This document shows positions 33,601 through 43,400 of a DNA stretch of 64,000 nt, piece after piece. Each line of letters begins with the position of its first letter. The first letter of the stretch is position 1. The stretch is from assembly GCF_041296385.1 (NCBI RefSeq), contig NW_027184085.1:10225301-10289300 (forward strand), read 5' to 3'. The DNA comes from Aphelocoma coerulescens (taxonomy: Eukaryota; Chordata; Aves; Passeriformes; Corvidae). Position numbers and translations under genes: made by a program. The notes under the pieces were generated by a model. It was not told the DNA's origin, did not search any database, and saw only the letters and a program-made list of their open reading frames with translations.

Positions 33601-36600
33601 GAGAATGGGATGTGCCCTGCTCAGGGCTCTCACAGCCCCTTCCCCAGAGCTGCCCAGGATCCGAGCAGCCCTGATCCCAGGCATATCACTGCAGGGAGCA
33701 GAGATGCTCTGCATGAGCTGACAGGTGAGGAGAACATCTATCCACCTGTGACACAGCTCGGGACTGTTCTTTGTCTCTGATATTTCTGTTCACATACCTG
33801 TTTCCTCTGTCGTGAACAACCATGAGAAAAGGGTTGCATTGGGGGGCAGGCTGATGGTGACACTATACTCAGTGAAGGGCTGCAAAGGAGAGCAGGTGAA
33901 TGTTCCTGCCTGGCCATGTAACATCTGCTCTCCATTCATCTCCTCAGCCTCACAGGGAGGAGAGGAAGGCGCTGCCCGCCGGCACACGGCCCTCATGCCC
34001 TGGCAGGCATCAGGGAACCTGCAGGTCCAGTTCAGTTTGATGCTGGTGCTGGAAATCTCAAAGGTCCCGGGGACAACCTGGAGGACTTCTGTGAAGGAAA
34101 GATTGCCAGAAGGTCACGCTCTTCCCTTCCACTCCCAGCCATGCAAGGATGCTGCAGTCAGACAACCTTGCTCATCACCCAGCCCGGTGGGAGGGAAAGG
34201 GAGAGACTGAAGGTGGTCACTGCAGCTCTCTCAAAGGGGAGCAGGAGGAGTTGGACAGGAATGAATGTGGGTGAGCGAGGGGACTACTGCTGCTCAAGCA
34301 ATTTTCCCCATCGATTCAAAACTGAGGTGTCTGTGTGTCCCAGAATCTCTATGGTCCAGCAGGTACAGCTCTGCTCTCCCTTGGAGGGAACATGAATGCC
34401 CTAAGCTGTGAGAAGAGGGGGCCAAGCCTGCACCCACCATTCCACAGAGCCTGGAGGGGGCCCAGCCCACATGCAGCAAGCTGTGGTGCTCACAGCTGCA
34501 CCGTCTGAGAGGACACAGGCAGCAAAGCACTCTGATCCTGCTCAAACTGTGATGCGGCGTGCTGGCCACAAACCCCACCACACATCCCTCTCCCATGCTC
34601 TTCTCCTCTGTGCACAGCAATTTGCCAGAAGCCCTCAGGGAGACCCTTATCACTGACAACCTCAGTGGTGATCCACAGGCTGGACTTGACACTGCCTTCA
34701 GCAGCACTTGCCATTTCCCCAGGCAGCACGGAGCCAGAAATCTCCTGTGCCCCCCAGCCTGCTTTCCCTGTTCAGGGAGGGCAGAGCAAGGCAGCCAAGA
34801 GGGCTCCTGATCCATTCCTTACCACTGCACTCCACGCTGGACCGAATGCGGGCCCAGGCACCACTGGAGTCTCTTCCAGTCCAGACTTCTCTGTACACAG
34901 GTTTCCCACGAGTGAAAGACTGGACTTTGCTTGAACATTTGACACGGGTGAAGGATGGCTGGAAACCTTCAGGACAACTCAGCATCACTTCTTCATTATT
35001 CTTGTAATTCTTCTTGTCTGGTGCCAGCTGGAGTCTGGAGTCCCACAGGGGCCTTTGGCACGTTTCTGGCAGAGGTGAAAGTGGGTGTTATTTGGGCTGG
35101 AGGTGATGAGATGGGGTATGGGTGGGTGGTGGGAGACAAATCCCCAGCAACTCCTCCAGCCAACAAAGGGGGAGGGAAGGTGACACATCCATCTGCTGGG
35201 ATGTGACCTGCAGGCAAGATTTGTTGGGGAGGGGCTTTCTTTGTGCATGGAAATTGTGAAGGATCACTCATCTATGAACCTTCCCCATTCACCCTTGTGT
35301 CCAGGGCACCATATTCCCTTCTCCACAGCCCACAGCAGGGAGATGCCCAGGACAATCACCCCTGCACCAGGAGACACCCTCCAACCTCTCATTCAGGCCT
35401 GTTGCCCAGCGCAGCTCAGCTGGCACTTGCTGGGCCATGGCACCACCCCTCCTGCTGGGATGCATGTCCCTTCAGCCATGGCTCATCCCTCCCACAGGGA
35501 TCAGCCATGCCCCTGTGACACTTCTGGGCTCCCTGTTCTCACTCAGTCCCTTGGCCACTCTCCTCCTGCCCCACACTGCTGGGTAGTGGGACAGGGGGGT
35601 GAGCAGTGCCTTCTCCATTCACATCTCCTGCTTTACCAATGCCCCTGCCCCTTTCTCCTGACACAACCCTTCCTTCTCACCAAATCCACCATCCTCCAGG
35701 CTGAGTAGGCACAGCTGGTCCCAGCAGTTTGTCCAGTGCTGCAGGGGGAGGCTTTGTGGCTGTGATTGTTACAGACAAGAACACTGGCTCCTGGAAGGAG
35801 CTCTTGCCTGTTCAAGCTTCTGCAAGAAGCTTTGTGAGGCCTGAAAGGGCTTAAAATACAATCTTCCTTCTCCCAAAGGGGCAGGCAAGGGATCTCACAA
35901 GGTTCGGATCAACCTCTGAACAGCCACAAAGGGAAATGCTGGTGACAAGCCACTTGTGCTCAGGCTTTGCTCTCAAACAGCCCTGATGGCAGGAGACCAG
36001 AGATGCCCAGCTGAGCACCACAGCCAGCAGCTTTGTCCCATGGCACACCACCATGACCCACCTCATGCTCAGGTACCCTGCCACTGATCCTGCCCCGGCC
36101 CATCTGCCTGGCAAAGTAGCAGCAAATTCCCTCTTGCACTGCTCTCGGCAGGCACAATGTCCCTCAGGCACTCCTGGGGATAGGATGTGTACTGAAAGCG
36201 ACACCTCTTCTCCCTGAAGACCCTTCCCCTGATTCACATTGTGTGAACTGATGCCCAATTCATGCCCATTGTCTCCAGGGAATGATGGGCAAACTGGTTT
36301 TCTGAAGGGTGTGACCCATCACCACACATGCAGCCCAGTCCTGTCTGTCCCACAGAGCCCCAGTGTACACTGCATTGTAGCTCCTGTCCCTGGGGCCAAG
36401 ACAGTGGGTGCCCCAGCTGACACAGCCCTCAGGAGTCCATCTGGGCTCCAGCCCATGGCTGCAGGCAGTGAAGATGAATATTCAACTTACAGGAGGAAAG
36501 GCAGCAAAATCTTCCAAGAGGAAGAACCACTTCTTACCTGTTCCCTGAGGCACTACCTGGATGTTGAAAAGTTCTTCCTGGCCATGTGCTGACAGCAGAG

Positions 36601-36646
36601 ATGCAAGGGCCAGGAGAAACCTCAAAGCCAGCGACTGCTGGGACAT
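30432..36646 (-). CDS. Gene B2: short-tailed CCP/FN3 receptor sharing gene A's ectodomain
   Basis: Complete 489-residue type I membrane protein. Exons, in coding order: 36646-36538, 35065-34823, 34088-33798, 33414-33317, 32006-31814, 31679-31568, 31442-31208, 30973-30934, 30659-30554, 30474-30432; 1,470 nt, phases all close. Order: signal peptide (1-36), one CCP (37-117), FN3 x2, membrane-proximal module to about 440, TM (about 447-475), tail RKRKYLPNKTKEDN then stop. The ectodomain exons lie in the right arm of the inverted repeat and match gene A at every residue except five in the CCP. There is no phosphatase domain and no Tyr motif other than one in KYLP. The role is inferred: decoy, or ligand-sharing partner of A. 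Confidence 0.88.
30934..32006 (-). CDS. B2 exons 5-8: FN3 module 2 (second half) and membrane-proximal module
   Basis: Exons 32006-31814, 31679-31568, 31442-31208 and 30973-30934 mirror gene A exons 10-13 with identical predicted residues and intact splice sites. They carry the membrane-proximal module of the PTPRK/M/T/U type, which is odd in a protein with no phosphatase and suggests that B2's ectodomain came from a phosphatase gene. Confidence 0.85.
33317..34088 (-). CDS. B2 exons 3-4: FN3 module 1 and first half of FN3 module 2
   Basis: Exons 34088-33798 and 33414-33317 are the mirror of gene A exons 8-9. The protein is identical, while the intron between them differs from gene A's at scattered bases. 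Confidence 0.85.
34823..35065 (-). CDS. B2 exon 2: single CCP module
   Basis: 81 codons, phase 1-1, counterpart of gene A's CCP6. It differs by F/Y, R/K, R/Q, S/F and F/V plus one synonymous base. This is the only CCP in B2; the 1.47-kb intron upstream shows no other CCP exon. Confidence 0.85.
36538..36646 (-). CDS. B2 exon 1: signal peptide
   Basis: ATG at 36646; leader MSQQSLALRFLLALASLLSA, cleavage probably near AHG-QEE, ending in phase 1 at GTAAGA. The 5' flank is paralogous to B1's. Confidence 0.82.
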
Positions 36647-36781
36647 CCTAGCGTGAAGTCCCCAGGCAGGACTGAAATCTCAGCCCTGCTCGCTGCCTCT
36701 GAGCCCAGGCATCCGTATCTGACTGCAAGGCTTGCAACCGCAGGAAGGAAACAGACGCATCTCCTCATGAGATACAGGAGG

Positions 36782-36791
36782 CTTCCTCTTT
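36782..36791 (-). promoter_or_regulatory. PU.1/Ets-like site upstream of B2
   Basis: Minus-strand AAAGAGGAAG, 136-145 bases before the B2 ATG. B1 has the same ten bases at almost the same distance. AAAGAGGAAG is close to the classical PU.1 (SPI1) consensus, which would point to myeloid or B-cell expression. No TATA box is evident. Confidence 0.45.
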
Positions 36792-37514
36792 GGGCAGGGA
36801 GCCTCCCATCACTGCCAGCACTTCTGCCTTTTGATATCTTTTTGCCCCAGGAGCATCCAGGCTGTGGGACTCAACAGAAGGAACCTTGTCACTAAGATCC
36901 CAGAGTTTCCTCCCAAAACCCTTCTAGTTACCAGGGCATTCAAGAAGAATTACTCCTGTTTCTGAGGTAATATCCAAGTGCTTCCTGACACTGCGTGGGT
37001 TTTAGAGTGGTGATGAGTCACTTCCCCTCAATGATCACAGGAGATGGAGGACCTTTGAGAAAGCACATAAAGAGCTGGTCAGAAGCACAGATAGGAATGG
37101 GGACATGAACTGCAAGGGGTACTTCAATGCCTGAAACACTCTGCAGTCCTCCTGAAAGAAACACTCAACCCACACCCTCTCTCATCCTTCCCCGCTTCTC
37201 TGTCCTCAGCTGCCTCCTCCTCCTGCTCCCTCTGAGCCTCGCAGCACTCTCATCTGTCCCCAAGTGTGCAGACCACACTGCCCTACAGTGCCAGCTGTGT
37301 GCTTGAGAAAACACTCACAGTACTAAACCATGCCCCTTGTTCATCAGCAGCCACTGCTTTTCTCTTCCTCCAGAACCTCCCATCCACTTTGGATGTCTCG
37401 GATTCCAGAAGGCCAGGTGATCAGACATGGGGGGGCTGCAGAGGAACAGAGACCATACTTGTCCCTCAGCTCTGCCTGTGGCACACGCACAGGACACATT
37501 CCTGCCCAGGGTGA

Positions 37515-37690
37515 AGGGCGGTCTGCTTATGGCTCCCCTCAACAAGGTGCAGTTAGCTCAGCACCCACAGGGAACAGCACCTTACAAGGGCAATGAGGTG
37601 ACTAGGCAGGAGCTGGGGGACAGCAGGTAGCCCCCTCCAAACCACAAGCCTTTACTGGCTGTCTGGACAGAGCTGGTGGAGTCATGAGGC
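37515..37690 (-). pseudogene. Orphan 3' end of a lost family member
   Basis: Shares 'gctcccctcaacaaggtgcag' and 'ccctccaaaccacaagccttta' with the 3' UTR of B2 (29320-29435) in the same orientation and order. The poly(A) signal is altered (minus strand AGTAAA instead of AATAAA). No matching coding exons are nearby, so it looks like the leftover of a deleted copy; a simple UTR duplication is also possible. Confidence 0.5.
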
Positions 37691-38199
37691 TGACAGCCCA
37701 GGGTATGACTGGCTACGGGGATATGGCGTGGGAAGCAGGGCAGTTGTGGAGGTGGCAACTCTTCTCCCCTATCCCAAGCTTGCTCATTCCTCTTTCTCAA
37801 CCAGCGGCAGCCACACAGGGTTGAGTTCCTCTTCCCCTCTCTGCCCAGTACCCACAAAGAGCAGCTCCATCAGGCACACATATCATACCAGCAACAGTCC
37901 TCAGGAAGGAGATATTTTGGTCCCAGGGGCCAGTTGCAGGTACTGAGGTAATGGGCAGACAGCTCATACGAAAACTGTCAAAACATGTCTTCACTAGCAC
38001 ATGCAAGTCATGTCAGGCTGAAAAAAAAGCTGGAGAAGGGAGAGGTCAATTGCTCTATCTTCTGGCAGCATACTCTTCAACAAGGAGAGCCTGCAGGCTG
38101 CCCCTCAGCCTCCAGGCTGCACTGGGTATTGGCAGGTTTGACAGGGGAGAGAGATAACACTGAAGCAAAAAGCCATGACATCTCTGTGTTCAGGGCTGT

Positions 38200-38710
38200 T
38201 GTACTAGTTTGAAAAAAAAACAGTGGGAGGCACCAAGTCAGAATAACAATTTAATAGGGTAATTTAAAAAAAGGCAGAAAACACTGGCTCAAACTGACAG
38301 AGTCAGGATACAACCTGACACCCTGTTAGTCAGGGTTGCAGTAGCAGTCCGATAAGATGGTGGCTGCAGTCCTCCTGAAGTGGTGGATGTGGTTCTGTTG
38401 AAGCAGTGATCCTGTAGAAGGGTCTGCTCTTCCTTGGAAGGTCCAGTGGTGGCTGTGTAGCTCCTGTCCTCTGGGAATCCAGTGGAAAAGGTGTCTGTGG
38501 TGTTCGGAATCTCAGATTATATCCAGGATGGAATGCTTGGTTCCTCCTTCTGCGTGGAGCATCTCACAATGGGATGATGAGTCATGAGGCAAGGCATTGA
38601 TGGGCTCATTAACAAAAAGATAGTCCAGAGGGAGGAGGAAAGGAAACACTGCCCCATCTAGTTTCAACAGCTCATGAGGACGGTAAAAGAATACACTGCA
38701 ACCCAGGACA
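38200..38710 (-). mobile_element. Solo LTR of an endogenous retrovirus (ERVL-like)
   Basis: A 511-bp block starting TGTACTAG and ending CAGGACA (TG...CA ends), flanked by the 5-base direct repeat GCTGT at 38195-38199 and 38711-38715. The minus strand has ATTAAA near its 3' end, so that is the probable sense strand. No internal retroviral genes remain. A 5-bp duplication fits ERVL-type integration. Confidence 0.8.
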
Positions 38711-39746
38711 GCTGTAAAAAGCACAACCAGAACCAGCTTGTCATACCTGAGTCCAGGGAACTCAGGAGAACCTGAGCACCCAAGGGCAGGAGAAGGAGAT
38801 GGAAACATTGCAGGCAACAAACAGAGGAAAGAGAGGTTGATTGCCCCCTTGTCCAGCAGTCCATTCCTCACCAAAGACAGCCTTGGGACTGTGCCTCAGC
38901 ATCCAGACTGGGCACTGGTATCCCACAGGGAGGGAGACAGCGGCTGTTGGAGGTGATGCTGGGACAGCAGCAGCAGCCAAGGGCCAGCAGATCCCAAAGG
39001 CTGCAGGACACAGATGTCCCAAGAGGTCCAGTGCCAACTGCACATCACAAAACGGGAGATGAGCACCAACACCCACAGAGGGGGACACAGACCAACACAG
39101 AGGCCCAGCTATGCATAGTGGAGATGGTGTTACCTATAGGATGGGGAGGAGGGAAAGCAGTGACCCAAAGCATTGCATTAGGAGCATGCAGCACCTTAGG
39201 TGTGCTTCCTTGGAGCTGCCAGGAGCTGGAAAAGCCTACTCCAAGCCCCTCCATGAAGATTCATGGGGTCAAGTCTTTCACGCACAAAACAAGGAGGACC
39301 CATGATGAGGTGGGAACTGTTGTGGGCCAGGCAGCCCCTGCAAACCAGAACAGCATAATGGCCAGGGTAGCACAGCTGGGCCAGCCTCAAGCAGAGGACA
39401 GGGTCTAGGTGGATACAGGACACAGGGTGGAAAGAGGAATTGTGAGCTCCTTCAGTCTCAGGGGACATTTGCAGGCACCAAGATGCTGGTGAGATGGCTA
39501 TGCCAGAGCACTGGGCAACTACCAGAATACATCCTTGCTGCCACAAGAAGGTCATCCCATTACTTGAGCTGCTCCTGTGCTGTGACAGAGGATTCTGGAG
39601 CTTGATGAAGGAGAAAATTTGAGGGGAAGCAATAAACCACGAGAACCACGAGATTGTCCTGCTTCCAGTGGTGGAGGGCCAAGCCTCAAGAAGGGAAGTG
39701 CCATCACCACTGAGCCTCAGATGTCCGTTCCAGCTGCTCTTCTTCC

Positions 39747-40481
39747 TCACTGCTCTGACTCTCCTGAGAACACCAGAACAGGCAGGGGCTTGCGAAATGC
39801 CTCTCCAGCCTGGCCATATTTACCTGAGGAGATCAAAAGAACCTGGGGCAGAGGCTGCTGCATGCCCTTGGCAGCACGAGGAGCTCAGACACACCATCAC
39901 AGCTGCCTGTTCCCACTCTCTCTGTGACATGTGGGGTCACAGGCAGGACAACCCATTTCCTACCTGCATCTTTCTCTGCCAGAAAAGTCTTCATCACACA
40001 GTAATTATCCTCACGTGCATTCTCATAGGGCTGGAGCTCTGGGGGGGACAAGAGGACAGAAACAGCCTGAGGGACCCCAGGGCTGTGGGAGAAGGAGCAG
40101 GGCAGCCCCAGGCAGGATGCAGATCATCCTGGGATGCACACCATCAGCACAGCAGGGCTGGGAAGAGCTGCTGCCTACCCCAGAGAGGGTGAGAAGGAAG
40201 AGCAGTTCCCAACCCTCACTGGCACCTCGGAGAGACCCCAGCCAGAAGCTGCTGGAAGAGGCCACTGAGCAGGGTCTCAGCTGGGAATAGATGTGGGACA
40301 CACTGCTCTGACAGATCAGCCAAAGCCAGCTGGGCTGCCTGCAGGCACCTCAGAATGGCAACGGGCCCTCCTGAAATACACTTGCTCCCCTCCCAGCTCT
40401 AGCCCTGCAGTCCCCTCTGTGCTGGGGACCCTACCTGTGTAATGATCCTCCTCGACTTTGCTGGGCAAGGCCTTCTTTTTT
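39747..40481 (-). CDS. B1 exons 9-11: cytoplasmic tail with spaced tyrosines
   Basis: Exon 9 (40481-40435) gives KKKALPSKVEEDHYT; exon 10 (40038-39964) gives ELQPYENAREDNYCVM and on to KDA; exon 11 (39823-39747) gives a 24-residue end and TGA. Exon 11 starts unusually with GTAAA right after the acceptor, but B2 keeps the same boundary. The order YTEL-x2-YENA-x4-YCVM resembles SH2-binding clusters; spacing does not fit a strict ITAM. Confidence 0.72.
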
Positions 40482-43400
40482 CTGGGAAGGCAAAGGGCAG
40501 TCCTGAGTGAGTGAGAGTGGGCCAGACCCTGCTGAACCCAGCAGCAGTGTGTGGCATGGAGGTTTCTGCACACCCTCCCTCTGCCCTGGCAGGCATTGCC
40601 CACCCACACCTCAGGGGACATCAGCGGTGGCTGCAACAGCAACAAGGGGAGAGGGTCTCTTAGCACACAGGGCCCCTGTCCCAGCCCTGAGCCCCAGGGC
40701 TTAGAGCCCCAGCCAGAAGCCCTAGAAGCAAATTGTGGTAGGACCAGCCAGCTGCATCCTCTGCACCCAGAGAAGGGTGGGAGCAGCTGGGGAGCCCTCT
40801 CCATTCCCACTCACCCCACGGCACAGCACGGCCTGAGGCAAAGCTGAGACTGCTAATCTCCTGCCACTCACCTGGACAGCATGAACCAGAGGATCCCTGC
40901 AGACAAGGGGATCAACACCACCACCACCACCACTACTGTGACTGCTGAGCCAGGCCAAGGGCCCAGAGGCTGCCCTGCAACTAAAACACAGAGAGGAGTG
41001 GGTGCCACAGCCAAGGCCATGTCCCAGCAGTGGCCCCAGCCTTGGTGCTGGGTGTCTCCATATGTGTAGCCATGCACATCCAGGCCCTGCTGCCCTGGCT
41101 GCTGCAGGGACAGCCAGTGAGACAGCATCTTCCCCTGCCTGCACATCTGCTTGGGTAGGGCAGAGGGAGGCTCTGGAGCACAGGGCCTTGTCCCATGTTC
41201 CCAGCTGGAGGGTCTGGCAGCCTGCTCAGCCATCCTGCACACAGCAGGAGGACACAGACCCAGGCTCAGCAGCCCTAGGGCTCTCTGACCTTGAGCCAAA
41301 TGCACTCAAATGCAGGGATGGGTGTCACCTTCTTCAGTGGAAGAGGGGGCAGGTCTGCTATCAAAGGCACACACAGTGGCTGAAGCAGCACAGCTCCTCT
41401 GGGGACCTGGCAATGCAAGCCCTCGAGGCAGGACTCAGCCAGCCCCATCCCCATTGCTGAGACAGGTGCCCACACTTCTGCCCCTGTTTGAGCTGGGACA
41501 GGGTGGTTGCACACACAGGAAGCTGCTCCAGGCTCAGCACTCACCCCTAAGAAGCCACCCCCACCAGACCCAGGGCAGAACAACCATTACCCAGGACGTA
41601 GGTTTGGAATTCCAGCTGTGATGCAGCCCCAGCCCCAGCTGCTGTGAGGCCCTGCACTGTCACCAGGTATTTGCTGCCAGCTGTCTGACGAGGTGGCACG
41701 TACTCGGAGACAGACTGGTTCACCAACACCTGACTGAATTCGAGGAAGCTGCCATCCTCTGCTCTCATGGTGGTGATGTTCAGCTGGAGGAAGGACAGGG
41801 AGCTGCTAGACAGTAGCACCAACATCCTGCTTCTGCACTGGGCAGCTCTGTGAAGAGGGGCTGTGACTGCTGGCTGGGGACAGGAGGGGACCGGGCCCTA
41901 CCAGGAACACCAGCAGTGTACAGCCTGTGGGCCCCAGCCAAGGAGGGCTCACACCTCTCCTCAGGGTGCCTGCACAGAGCTCCAGGCAGGGAGATGCCTG
42001 GAAAGGTGAGGGCATTCCATGGACCCCTGGTACCTGGTATCCGATGATCTCCCCTTTGCAGGAGGGCAGCGCCTTCCATCTGAGGGACCCTGTGCTGGGA
42101 TCCAGCCGCAGCTCCTCCGGTTTGTCTGGCACTGGAAGCACAGGAGAACAGGATCATGCATGGATAGCAAGTATTTGTCCCCCACAAAGGCTGCTGTCCC
42201 CCACAGCAGCAATGGTGTGGTGAGGAGGGGGAAAGTGAAGTGTGCAGGCCCCTGCACAGCCCCTTCCCCAGATCCCCACAGGCAGCAAGCAGCTCTGATC
42301 CCAGGAACATCACAGAAGGGAGCAGATGTCCTGGCTGAGCTTCAGGGTGAAGAGCATCTTGACATTTCATGTAAACATACCCATTTCCTTTGTCCTGAGG
42401 AGCCGTGTGTACAGGATTGTGCTAGGCAGCAGGGAGATTGTGACACTGTAGACAGTGAAGGGCTGCAGAGGGGAGCAGGTGAAAGTTCCCTCCTGGCCTT
42501 GTAACATCTCCTCTCCCTTCACCTCCTCACCCTCACAGTTTGAGGAGGAACGCTGCTCCAGCCGGCACCTGGCCCGAATATGCTGGCACATGTCAGGGAG
42601 CATGCAGGTCCAGTTCAGTTTGATGCTGGTGCTGGAAATCTTCAGGGTCTCAGGGACAACCTGGAGGACATCTGTGAAGGGAGCATTCCGAGAGGATCAC
42701 TCCCTCCCTTCCCCTCCAAGCCTTGACACCAAACTCCATCAACCTCACCATTCCCTCACTAGCCTGTCCCCAGCACAGAGCAGACAAGGACGTTCTGCCT
42801 TCTCCCAGACTACACATGCCAGAGTTGCCAACAGCACAGACACAAACCTCGGATGCATCCAGAATTTTCTCTGGATTTCTCTGCCATGCCCTGACCACCC
42901 CAAGCACAGGGCACTGATGCTGTGGCACACATGCAGAACTGCTCTCCAAGCCTGGGGAGCACACACTGAGAGCACTGGGAGGGTGTCTGGCTTGCTAACT
43001 TACCCACACAGGTCAAGTTCTCCTCCATAGTGTGCCAGTTGTCTGTGCCATTCCTCACTATCCACCCACTACGAGGAATCATGGAACGTTCCTTTGGCTT
43101 CAACGTCACGCATTTGATCTCCATGGGTGGAGGCCAGTGCCCCTCAGGGCACCTCATCTTCACCACTTCATTTGGGTTGAAGGTCCCCTGTTCTTGGTCA
43201 AAGATAAACTTGGGGTCCCACTGGGGCTTCCGGCATTTCTCTGCACCAACAAGATGGGAAGGTATTAGCTGGGCAGAGCATGGCTCCACAGGGCATGCCA
43301 GGGGATGGAGCAGGGCATCCCCTTCCCTGGCCCATCAGGGCAAGGGATGGAGCTCCAGGACACTGCACAGAGCAGCCCTTCCACATCAATTCTTGGCAAG

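Larger units (their letters stand above)
30840..36023 (-). repeat. Right arm of ~5.2-kb inverted repeat
   Basis: Reverse complement of 12811-17989, separated from it by a 12.85-kb spacer that holds gene A's TM and phosphatase exons and both genes' 3' ends. Near-identity stops sharply at 30840 (where A and B2 take different transmembrane exons) and fades at about 36023 toward B2 exon 1. Confidence 0.95.
36900..39746. other. B2-B1 intergenic region with family debris and a solo LTR
   Basis: No intact gene was found between the B2 5' flank and the B1 stop codon. It contains a minus-strand orphan 3' end (37515-37690), a solo LTR (38200-38710), and a further patch near 39325-39355 that resembles the 3' end of B2 ('ggcagcccct(c/g)caaacca'). 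I found no clear poly(A) signal for B1. Confidence 0.55.

Noticed and set aside
39823..39849. Alternative B1 exon ending at 'ctcctcag|gtaaat', using this GTAAAT as a donor
   Set aside because: It would need a further exon in phase 2 that I cannot find, whereas using the same AG as acceptor gives a frame that closes with a stop and a boundary shared with B2.
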